A stretch of 10,694 nt of DNA from DUVT01 sp041675865. GTDB lineage: Bacteria > Bacillota_I > Bacilli_A > ML615J-28 > CAG-698. A program made the translations under genes and the position numbers. Below, one piece after another: positions 1-4,874 of this stretch. The notes beneath the pieces are model-generated. The model searched no databases, was not told where the DNA came from, and saw only the letters and a list, made by a program, of their open reading frames with translations. The DNA is taken from NCBI GenBank assembly GCA_041675865.1, contig JBAYTA010000063.1:1-10694 (forward strand), written 5' to 3'. Numbering within the stretch: the first letter of the stretch is position 1; the number at the start of each line of letters is the position of its first letter.

Positions 1-600
1 GGATTCAATACAAAATAAATCACACTTAATTTCCGTATTTCCATTCACCATAATTAGTCTATTATTAATTAGTTCTTGAGCTTTAGCTCTAGATACATTA
101 ATACTTTTTGCTATTATAGCATCTAGTCTTAAACTAGTTAATATAATTTGCTTTTCTTCATAATTATTATTCCAAGAAAAATTAAAATTAGTAACTATTT
201 CCAATTGAACAATACTTCTTTTTATTTTATTTAAATTATTAATTAAAAAAAGACTAATTTCTTCTGTGCAAATAATAATCTGCTCATCTATTAAAATATC
301 GCCTATAACTTCTCTATCAATACCTAGGCTTAATACTGCTCCTAAAATATCAGAGTGAGCTAGTTTTTGTTTACTTATTATTTTTAGATAAGCAATTTTA
401 AAATCAGGCGTAATATTCATATCTTTTTCAGATAGAAACGCCCTCTTTCTTTCTTCATCAGGATATGAATTAGAAAATGAAACTTTAAATTGTTTACTTA
501 ATTTTTCTAATTCAATCTGCTCTTTAATTGTGAGAAATTTAGTTAGATAAGGCTTAGAATGTGCATTTCTAACTATATTTTCTATTTTAATATTTTCCAT
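1..600 (-). CDS. ylmH: YlmH-like S4-domain RNA-binding protein (partial, 3' end off window)
   Basis: The gene starts at ATG 600 and stays open to the left edge, giving the first 200 residues; the C-terminus is outside. Near the middle, DILGAVLSLGIDREVIGDIL matches the characteristic YlmH segment (ILGAxxSLGIxRExxGDI). Near residues 168-190, RLDAIIAKSIKVSRAKAQEL followed by LIMVNG is an S4 RNA-binding fold. YlmH is a cytosolic S4 protein long known from Gram-positive division clusters, and the family has been linked to rescue of stalled ribosomes by acting on peptidyl-tRNA/50S complexes. Here it follows ylmG with only two bases between stop and start and no visible Shine-Dalgarno sequence, so it is probably translated by coupling. 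About 60 residues should be missing, judged by the usual length of roughly 250-260. Confidence 0.9.
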   Translation of the reverse strand, partial: MENIKIENIVRNAHSKPYLTKFLTIKEQIELEKLSKQFKVSFSNSYPDEERKRAFLSEKDMNITPDFKIAYLKIISKQKLAHSDILGAVLSLGIDREVIGDILIDEQIIICTEEISLFLINNLNKIKRSIVQLEIVTNFNFSWNNNYEEKQIILTSLRLDAIIAKSINVSRAKAQELINNRLIMVNGNTEIKCDLFCIES

Positions 601-602
601 AA

Positions 603-854
603 TTATAACATTGTAATTAAATATTCAAATAAAATTAATCCAATCATTGGTGTAAAATCTATTCCACCAAATACTAAAATATTACTAAAATAACCTAAAT
701 ACCAATTACTTGCTCTTCCAACCAATATACCGATTTTTGTTGATCTTGCATTAGGTATCCAAGACATAAATATGGATAGAACCATTATGCCTTGGTAAGT
801 TCTTAACAATATAAATAGTATTCCGATGATTGTATAATAACCATTAAAAAACAT
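603..854 (-). CDS. ylmG: YggT/YlmG family membrane protein
   Basis: This is an 83-residue protein with two hydrophobic membrane segments, about residues 8-32 and 62-81. Between them, SWIPNARSTKIGILVGRASN followed by a GGIDFTPMIGLI stretch is the YggT signature (SWxPN... GGIDxSPxI). Family members are small integral membrane proteins, and their gene is a fixed member of the sepF-ylmG-ylmH neighbourhood. Links to division-site or envelope organisation are known, but the biochemical role is unclear. Its ATG overlaps the sepF stop by one base (TAATG), which implies translational coupling. A GAGGAT ribosome binding site lies eight bases upstream, inside the end of sepF. The length is normal for the short single-unit form of the family. 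Confidence 0.92.
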   Translation of the reverse strand: MFFNGYYTIIGILFILLRTYQGIMVLSIFMSWIPNARSTKIGILVGRASNWYLGYFSNILVFGGIDFTPMIGLILFEYLITML

Positions 855-1228
855 TATTTAGTATCCTCTACATATGAATATAATGAACCGTCTTCAAACT
901 CTTCTTTTCTTCCAAAAAGAAATAGTTTCTCATCTAGTTTATAAATCTCTCCTTCTTTTGCATAAACAACTCCAGAAATAAACGAAAGCATTTCATTTGC
1001 ATGTTCTGGATCTATTTTATCGAAATTAGCAAGGACAGCTTTGCCAGATAAAACAGTATCACAAATCTTTAAAAGAGTATCCTTTGAATGCTCAGTTACA
1101 ATACTATATTCCATTCTATCAAAAGATGTTAGTAAACTAGATCTCTTTTTACTTTTAGATTTATGATTATTATATTCTGTAAATTCTACTTTATTAAGCT
1201 TTTCTCTTTTTCTTTTGAAAATTCCCAT
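854..1228 (-). CDS. sepF: Cell division protein SepF
   Basis: SepF anchors FtsZ to the membrane and organises the division ring on the cytoplasmic side. The 124-residue protein begins with a basic, potentially amphipathic N-terminus (MGIFKRKREKL) that fits the membrane-binding helix, followed by a short polar lysine/serine-rich linker. The globular SepF domain covers about residues 40-116, including GKAVLANFDKIDPEHANEML and the FISGVVYAKEGEIYKL stretch, which is the typical FLSGxVYAxxGxIxK core ending in FLFGR. The length is close to the family norm. AGGAG stands five bases before the ATG. It lies eight bases after the ylmE stop and overlaps ylmG by one base, so it is the middle gene of a tight operon. 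Confidence 0.93.
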   Translation of the reverse strand: MGIFKRKREKLNKVEFTEYNNHKSKSKKRSSLLTSFDRMEYSIVTEHSKDTLLKICDTVLSGKAVLANFDKIDPEHANEMLSFISGVVYAKEGEIYKLDEKLFLFGRKEEFEDGSLYSYVEDTK

Positions 1229-1236
1229 AAAATCTC

Positions 1237-1887
1237 CTAAACTAAGAAGATTCGCCCTAATCTAACCTTTGTTGCCCCGCACTCAACAGCTATCTTGTAA
1301 TCATTCGACATTCCCATAGATAGTTCATGACAAGGCGCATTAGGAATATTAAGACTTTCAATCTCTTCTTGTAATTTTTTCATTTTTTGAAATGACTTTC
1401 TTAGAACATCTTCATCAAATGTTAGTTTACCTATACACATTAGGCCAATAACTCTAATTTTCTTATAACTTTCTAATTGTTTTACAAAAGTCTTAACTTT
1501 ATTAACTGGTATTCCTTGCTTATTTGGTTCTTCTGAAATATTCACTTGAACGAAACAATCAAGGGGGTCGGTTAATTTTTTATCTAACTCTATAGCTAGT
1601 GAAATCCTATCTAAAGAGTGAAGACAATGAATTTTGTTAACCACATCTTTAATTTTTCTTGTTTGGAGCATCCCGAAAAAATGCCACTCTACATTAGGAT
1701 TATCCTTTAGAGCCTCATATTTTTCTAAAAACAAATCAGTTCTATTCTCTCCTAACTTTGTTATACCTGCTTCTACTAATTCCTTAGTCTGTTCTACATC
1801 CATATATTTTGTAGCAGCAATTACATCTACATTAGGGTAATCCTTTAAGGATTCTCTAACTAACTGTACTTGTTCTCTTATGCCCAT
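1237..1887 (-). CDS. ylmE: PLP-homeostasis protein, YggS/YlmE family
   Basis: This is a cytosolic fold-type III pyridoxal-phosphate binding protein of the YggS/YlmE/PROSC family, which buffers PLP and affects amino-acid and keto-acid balance; no catalytic reaction is established. The PLP lysine is in VIAATKYM (Lys27 from the start chosen here). HFFGMLQTRKIKDV, HSLDR, CFVQVNISEEPNKQG and the C-terminal LSMGMSNDYKIAVECGATKV followed by RLGR all match the family. I prefer ATG 1887 because AAGGTG lies six bases upstream and the product then begins MGIREQVQLVRESL, which lines up with other family N-termini. A longer start at ATG 1902 adds five residues but has only a weak upstream ribosome site. 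It is the first gene of the operon that continues into sepF, as in Bacillus. Confidence 0.93.
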   Translation of the reverse strand: MGIREQVQLVRESLKDYPNVDVIAATKYMDVEQTKELVEAGITKLGENRTDLFLEKYEALKDNPNVEWHFFGMLQTRKIKDVVNKIHCLHSLDRISLAIELDKKLTDPLDCFVQVNISEEPNKQGIPVNKVKTFVKQLESYKKIRVIGLMCIGKLTFDEDVLRKSFQKMKKLQEEIESLNIPNAPCHELSMGMSNDYKIAVECGATKVRLGRIFLV

Positions 1888-1963
1888 ATCAAACACCTTC
1901 ATTTCTTACATATAAATTTCATATCTAATTTGTGCTCTTGTAAATAGCAAACTAGATATACTT

Positions 1964-1992
1964 ATTATACTATTTATACCTAAATAAATCAA
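1964..1992 (-). promoter_or_regulatory. Sigma-A-type promoter of the ylmE-sepF-ylmG-ylmH operon
   Basis: The -35 box TTGATT (1992-1987) and -10 box TATAAT (1969-1964) are separated by exactly 17 bases on the minus strand. Transcription would start near 1957, leaving a leader of about 70 bases before the preferred ylmE start. Just upstream of the -35 box is a perfect 16-bp A/T palindrome (1996-2011) that could act as an UP element. Confidence 0.8.
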
Positions 1993-2040
1993 TAGTTTTA
2001 AATATTTAAAATAATAATCAAGAATATTGGCGAATTTTAC

Positions 2041-2069
2041 CAAAAATGCCTAATCATTCAGACTAGGCA
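2041..2069 (-). terminator. Intrinsic terminator of the histidine kinase gene
   Basis: On the minus strand, TGCCTAGTC and GATTAGGCA form a 9-bp stem (one G·U pair) around a five-base loop, followed directly by TTTTTG. It starts 13 bases after the kinase stop codon. The pairing is complete only in the minus-strand RNA, which sets the direction and separates the kinase from the ylmE operon. Confidence 0.88.
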
Positions 2070-2081
2070 ATTGTTATAGGT

Positions 2082-3167
2082 TTATTTAATTATTGACTGC
2101 AATAATCTATCTTTTGATAATGGTTTTAGTAAATAATCATTTACACCTACACTCAAACAATGGTTAATATCACTATTACACATGCTTGCGGAAATAGCGA
2201 TAATTTTAACCTTTTTAGCATCTTTTCTTCTTGAGGATCTTATCAAACAAGCTACCTCATCTCCATTCATGTTTTTCAGCTTTTTATCAATTACTATTGC
2301 TTCATAATATAATATAGGAGACTCAAAAAACTTCTTCAAACCCTCTTCACCATCATTAGCAAGATCACAAGTTGCACCTGCAGATTCTAAAAAATTTTTT
2401 ATGATAGTTTGCGATATACTACAATCATCAATTATTAAATACTTTTTTCCTCTTAAGTCGTATTCAATATTTGATATTTTCAATGGAATTTTAGCAGTAA
2501 AACAAGTACCTTCGCCTTTTTTACTATCAACATTAATTGTTCCATTTAATTTTTTAATATTGTCTAAAACAATATATAAACCAAGTCCAGTTCCTTTTGG
2601 TTTAATCAAATTACTTTCAGTTTTATATGGAGTAAATAATTTTCTTAAATACTCCTTACTCATGCCAATTCCATTATCTTTAACCTTAACGGTTATTTCT
2701 TCTACATCAACATCCAAAAACTCCTGCTTACATTCAAAATATATCTCTCCGAAATTAGGAGTATATTTAAATGCATTTGAAAGCAAATTAATTAGGATTT
2801 GTTTGATTTTTATTTGATCTCCTAAGAATGGCATTTTAAACATATCTAAATTTGTCTCAAATTTAATTCCTTTAGAACTAAATTGGAATTTCGCAATATC
2901 GACTACATAATTAACAACATCATTTAAATTAAACTGTTTGTCCTCAGATTGAAAAAATGAATTTTCAGATTTCATAACTTCCAAGTAATTGTTACTTAGT
3001 GATAGTAAATACGATGCAATTGATTTAATTTTATCAAATGAATCTTTCACAACTTCAATAGAATTCATATCTACATTCGTCTGACTAATAACCCCTAGTA
3101 ATGAACTTATAGGGCTTCTTATCTCATGCAGAAAAAATGAAATGTTTTTTTCATCAATAACGTTCAA
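2082..3167 (-). CDS. Cytosolic hybrid histidine kinase without a sensor domain (HisKA-HATPase-receiver)
   Basis: This 361-residue protein has domains in this order: HisKA from residue 10 with phospho-acceptor His14 in FFLHEIRSPISS; HATPase about 80-230 with N-box Asn127/Asn131, G1 DNGIGM at 164-169, F-box LFTPY and G2 GTGLGL at 192-197; receiver about 241-361 with acidic pair Asp247/Asp248, probable phospho-acceptor Asp294 (VIDKKLKNMNG), Ser326 and Lys349 (LLKPL). All catalytic residues are present. No membrane segment, PAS, GAF or HAMP region precedes the H-box. The start is TTG at 3167, since an in-frame TAA lies only two codons upstream, and the next ATG (residue 34) would remove His14. 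A G-rich ribosome site stands eight bases before. The gene has its own promoter and terminator and no partner regulator nearby. By family it should autophosphorylate and pass phosphate to its own receiver. The signal and output are unknown. Confidence 0.88.
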   Translation of the reverse strand: MNVIDEKNISFFLHEIRSPISSLLGVISQTNVDMNSIEVVKDSFDKIKSIASYLLSLSNNYLEVMKSENSFFQSEDKQFNLNDVVNYVVDIAKFQFSSKGIKFETNLDMFKMPFLGDQIKIKQILINLLSNAFKYTPNFGEIYFECKQEFLDVDVEEITVKVKDNGIGMSKEYLRKLFTPYKTESNLIKPKGTGLGLYIVLDNIKKLNGTINVDSKKGEGTCFTAKIPLKISNIEYDLRGKKYLIIDDCSISQTIIKNFLESAGATCDLANDGEEGLKKFFESPILYYEAIVIDKKLKNMNGDEVACLIRSSRRKDAKKVKIIAISASMCNSDINHCLSVGVNDYLLKPLSKDRLLQSIIK

Positions 3168-3190
3168 TATTTATTTCCCCCGACCTATAT

Positions 3191-3219
3191 ATTATAGGAG
3201 CAAGATAGAGTATTGTCAA
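3191..3219 (-). promoter_or_regulatory. Perfect-consensus sigma-A promoter of the kinase gene
   Basis: On the minus strand, TTGACA (3219-3214), a 17-base spacer and TATAAT (3196-3191) match the consensus exactly. Transcription would begin near 3184, only about 17 bases before the TTG start codon. This supports the short N-terminus of the kinase and argues against loss of an upstream sensor region. Confidence 0.9.
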
Positions 3220-3271
3220 GGGAAAAATAATAAAATTGTATTTTAAATTTGATATGCTATTTATAGTGTTC

Positions 3272-3290
3272 AAAATAAAAACATGTATAA
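3272..3290. repeat. Left copy of a 19-bp perfect inverted repeat flanking the insertion sequence
   Basis: AAAATAAAAACATGTATAA on the plus strand here recurs exactly on the minus strand at 4871-4853. The two copies face each other across the IS3-family element and lie outside its recognisable terminal repeats. They may be the two halves of a palindromic target site. Confidence 0.7.
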
Positions 3291-3304
3291 AATGCATTAC
3301 GTAG

Positions 3305-3339
3305 TGTACCCTAAATAATAGACAATTAGAAAAAAAGGG
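3305..3339. repeat. Terminal inverted repeat of the IS3 element, orfB side
   Basis: It starts TGTACCCT and contains GACAATTAG followed by seven A residues and a G run. It pairs imperfectly with the repeat ending at 4847. TG is the expected IS3 terminal dinucleotide. Confidence 0.65.
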
Positions 3340-3342
3340 GTT

Positions 3343-3365
3343 TAAGGGGGAATGTGTCCCCCTTA
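3343..3365 (-). terminator. G/C-rich hairpin downstream of orfB, probable terminator inside the IS
   Basis: TAAGGGGG and CCCCCTTA form a perfect 8-bp stem around a seven-base loop. In the minus direction it is followed, after six bases, by AAs/CCCC context and then T7 at 3335-3329. An alternative pairing of AAGGGG with a second CCCCTT directly abuts the T run. Either form could end the transposase message before it leaves the element toward the kinase promoter. Confidence 0.5.
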
Positions 3366-3394
3366 GTATATGAGAGCTTTTGAAATTTTTAATT

Positions 3395-3426
3395 AACTAG
3401 TTACCAAAAAAGGTAGCTAGTTTTTT
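3395..3426 (+). terminator. Terminator-like hairpin adjoining the orfB stop, best on the plus strand
   Basis: AACTAGTTACC, a loop of six A residues and GGTAGCTAGTT form an 11-bp stem with one T·G pair, followed immediately by T6. The T run overlaps the transposase stop codon (3426-3428). On the plus strand this is a good intrinsic terminator, which would stop antisense transcription entering the transposase from the kinase side. On the minus strand the stem has one A·C mismatch and lacks a clean T run. Confidence 0.6.
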
Positions 3427-4352
3427 CATACAGATATATTATGAATTAAATAATTTCTGTATTCACTTGGAGACATTCTATTTAGATTCCATTGATATCT
3501 ATGGTTATTGTAATAATCAATATAGTCATCGATTTCATTTTGAAGTTCTTCATAACATGAACAATCACGTAAATATATTTCATCCTTCATGTGTCCAAAG
3601 AAGGATTCTTGAGGAGCATTATCCCAACAGTTTCCTCTTCTTGACATAGATTGACCTATTCCATATTCTTTTAATAATTTTTGAAACGCAATAGAAGTGT
3701 AATGGCAACCCTGATCAGAATGAATAAAAGCATCTTTGGTTATTTTGATATTTGAATTATTTATTAACATATCAACTGTATCTAAAACAAAGCTAATGTC
3801 TAAGGATTTGGAAAGTTTATAAGCGACAATCTCATTTGTAATACTATCTTTAATAGTTGATAAATAAGCTTTGTCTTTTGTCTTACCATAAAATAAATAT
3901 GTAATATCGGTTAAAAACTTTTCTCCAGGATTCCCTTCTTTAAATTTACGGTCTAATGTGTTTTTAAAAACATTGTTTGTTTGTAATGCTTTAGCCATTC
4001 TTCTATAAGGGTTAGCCTTTCTTATTGGGCATACAAGCCCAAATTTGGCCATTAATCGCCTTATTTTCTTTAGATTCATAATTAATCCATATTGCTTCTC
4101 TAGTGTCATTTTAATCAACCTAGCGCCTTTGTGGCGTCGTTTAAAATTATATGCATCTAAAATCAATTTAAAGTCCTTAGAGTAGTTTTGTTCTTTTTTA
4201 GATTCCTTCTTCGAATATTTTAAAAAGTTATAATAACCAGATCTAGATACTAGTGCAAAATCACACATGTATTTTATATTTAATCTTGAATTTCTTTTTG
4301 AGGCCATTTTATGAATTATCTTGTATTTTTCTTGTGCTGGGATTCTTTCCAT
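3426..4352 (-). CDS. IS3-family transposase OrfB (DDE integrase domain)
   Basis: This is the catalytic half of the transposase, which cuts and joins the element ends. The 308-residue protein has an HTH_21-like N-terminal region (RRHKGARLIKMTLEKQYGL) and then an rve integrase domain with the full triad: Asp149 in FLTDITYL, Asp213 in IHSDQGCHY and Glu249 in SMSRRGNCWDNAPQESFFG. The second Asp and the Glu are separated by 35 residues, the DD(35)E spacing of the family. The C-terminal YYNNHRYQWNLNRMSPSEYR is also typical. It starts within orfA with a 37-base overlap in the -1 frame. The ATG at 4352 has GGAGG four bases upstream, so it can also be translated alone. It stops at TGA. Nothing suggests inactivation. 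Confidence 0.95.
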   Translation of the reverse strand: MERIPAQEKYKIIHKMASKRNSRLNIKYMCDFALVSRSGYYNFLKYSKKESKKEQNYSKDFKLILDAYNFKRRHKGARLIKMTLEKQYGLIMNLKKIRRLMAKFGLVCPIRKANPYRRMAKALQTNNVFKNTLDRKFKEGNPGEKFLTDITYLFYGKTKDKAYLSTIKDSITNEIVAYKLSKSLDISFVLDTVDMLINNSNIKITKDAFIHSDQGCHYTSIAFQKLLKEYGIGQSMSRRGNCWDNAPQESFFGHMKDEIYLRDCSCYEELQNEIDDYIDYYNNHRYQWNLNRMSPSEYRNYLIHNISV

Positions 4353-4753
4353 TTCACCTCCTTTTCCAGCCTTTTCATTTGGGATAGGAATTCCACCTGT
4401 TGCTTCAGATATTCATTTTGATCTTTTAGACGCTTAATTTGCTCTTCAGCTGTTAAGTCTCTTGTAGTTGGTCTACCAGAGTTTATCTTCCTAGTATCTT
4501 TAATGCCATCATCTCTTAATTCTTGTTTTCTCCATCTCTTTGAACTTTCAGAAATTCGTTTTTGGCCAAGGATAGAAGATGACAACCCATATTTTTCAAA
4601 TATCATAGATGGAGATGGGGTAACTTTGTATTCATTTAGAAATATTAGTTTAAACTCATCTGTATATGTTATAGCTTTCTCACTGACATTTTTCACATAA
4701 GGGTTGGATTTTAAGATTTCAACTTGTTCTTTAGTAAAATAATTTTTTCCCAT
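4316..4753 (-). CDS. IS3-family OrfA, helix-turn-helix DNA-binding subunit
   Basis: This 145-residue protein is the DNA-binding half of the IS3 transposase. Residues 5-60 (YFTKEQVEILKSNPYVKNVS, then TYTDEFK) form the N-terminal HTH found in many low-GC IS3 OrfA proteins and would bind the terminal repeats. Residues about 100-135 (LTAEEQIKRLKDQNEYLKQQ and following) form a heptad-rich coiled coil for multimerisation. The ATG at 4753 has AGGAG nine bases upstream. The last 12 codons overlap orfB, which lies in the -1 frame, as expected for production of an OrfAB fusion by frameshifting. A classic A6G slip heptamer is not present in the overlap; only A4-A5 runs are. Confidence 0.92.
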   Translation of the reverse strand: MGKNYFTKEQVEILKSNPYVKNVSEKAITYTDEFKLIFLNEYKVTPSPSMIFEKYGLSSSILGQKRISESSKRWRKQELRDDGIKDTRKINSGRPTTRDLTAEEQIKRLKDQNEYLKQQVEFLSQMKRLEKEVKWKESQHKKNTR

Positions 4754-4773
4754 AATTAACTTCTCCTAATTTT

Positions 4774-4801
4774 ATTATACACCATAACAAAAACCCTGCA
4801 A
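4774..4801 (-). promoter_or_regulatory. Internal promoter of the IS3 transposase genes
   Basis: A -10 box TATAAT (4779-4774) lies 21 bases upstream of orfA, with a weak -35 TTGCAG (4801-4796) at 16-base spacing. The -35 region lies within the descending arm of the terminal hairpin, so termination and initiation signals overlap at this end. Confidence 0.55.
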
Positions 4802-4843
4802 CATGGTTTATACACTTTTTTTATAAGTGTCCATATTACAGGG
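4789..4843 (-). terminator. Hairpin terminator at the orfA-side end of the IS
   Basis: In minus-strand RNA, CCCUGUAAUAUGG (4843-4831) pairs along all 13 positions, with two U·G pairs, to CCAUGUUGCAGGG (4806-4794). An inner ACACTT/AAGTGT stem lies between, and TTTTT follows at once. It begins 32 bases after the stop of the 803-residue gene. It would stop that message and shield the transposase from read-through. Confidence 0.72.
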
Positions 4844-4847
4844 TATA
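4813..4847. repeat. Terminal inverted repeat of the IS3 element, orfA side
   Basis: Read on the minus strand it starts TATACCCTGTAATATGGACA and runs into CTTAT plus seven A residues, imperfectly matching the repeat from 3305. The second base is A where the other end has the usual G. Confidence 0.65.
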
Positions 4848-4852
4848 TTTTA

Positions 4853-4871
4853 TTATACATGTTTTTATTTT
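4853..4871. repeat. Right copy of the 19-bp inverted repeat flanking the IS
   Basis: This is the exact reverse complement of 3272-3290. It lies between the stop codon of the 803-residue gene (4877-4875) and the IS terminus. Confidence 0.7.
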
Positions 4872-4874
4872 TAT

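Larger units (their letters stand above)
3305..4847 (-). mobile_element. IS3-family insertion sequence (about 1.54 kb, IS150-like)
   Basis: The element holds overlapping orfA and orfB in the IS3 arrangement. Its ends are imperfect inverted repeats: TGTACCCTAAATAATAGACA (from 3305, plus strand) against TATACCCTGTAATATGGACA (from 4847, minus strand), continuing through ATTAG/CTTAT and a shared A7 run, about 26 of 35 positions identical. The 3305 end carries the TG typical of IS3 termini; the 4847 end reads TA. No direct target duplication is visible next to these ends. The boundaries are therefore my best estimate, and a 19-bp inverted repeat lies further out. The transposase is intact. The element sits between the kinase promoter and the 803-residue secreted protein, and breaks neither gene. 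Confidence 0.82.

Noticed and set aside
1634..1840. Plus-strand open frame inside ylmE
   Set aside because: It is antisense to a well-conserved gene and has no recognisable protein; shadow frame.
2401..2817. 138-codon plus-strand open frame
   Set aside because: It lies opposite the conserved HATPase and receiver coding region, has no protein features of its own and no ribosome site; it is a mirror of the kinase gene.
2082..3167. Kinase gene as a 5'-truncated pseudogene caused by the nearby insertion sequence
   Set aside because: A perfect promoter lies between the IS and the start codon at normal distance, and every catalytic motif is present, so the gene looks complete.
3426..3428. TGA read as tryptophan (Mycoplasma code 4)
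   Set aside because: TGA ends orfB at the normal family length, all Trp codons checked are TGG, and no gene shows internal TGA; the standard code fits.
3467..3649. Plus-strand open frame inside the transposase
   Set aside because: It lies opposite the DDE domain; shadow frame. The same holds for 4503-4700 inside orfA.
3272..4871. 19-bp inverted repeats as ends of a separate MITE or composite element
   Set aside because: There is only one pair, with no second transposase and no cargo gene. A palindromic target split by the IS is simpler, though not proven.
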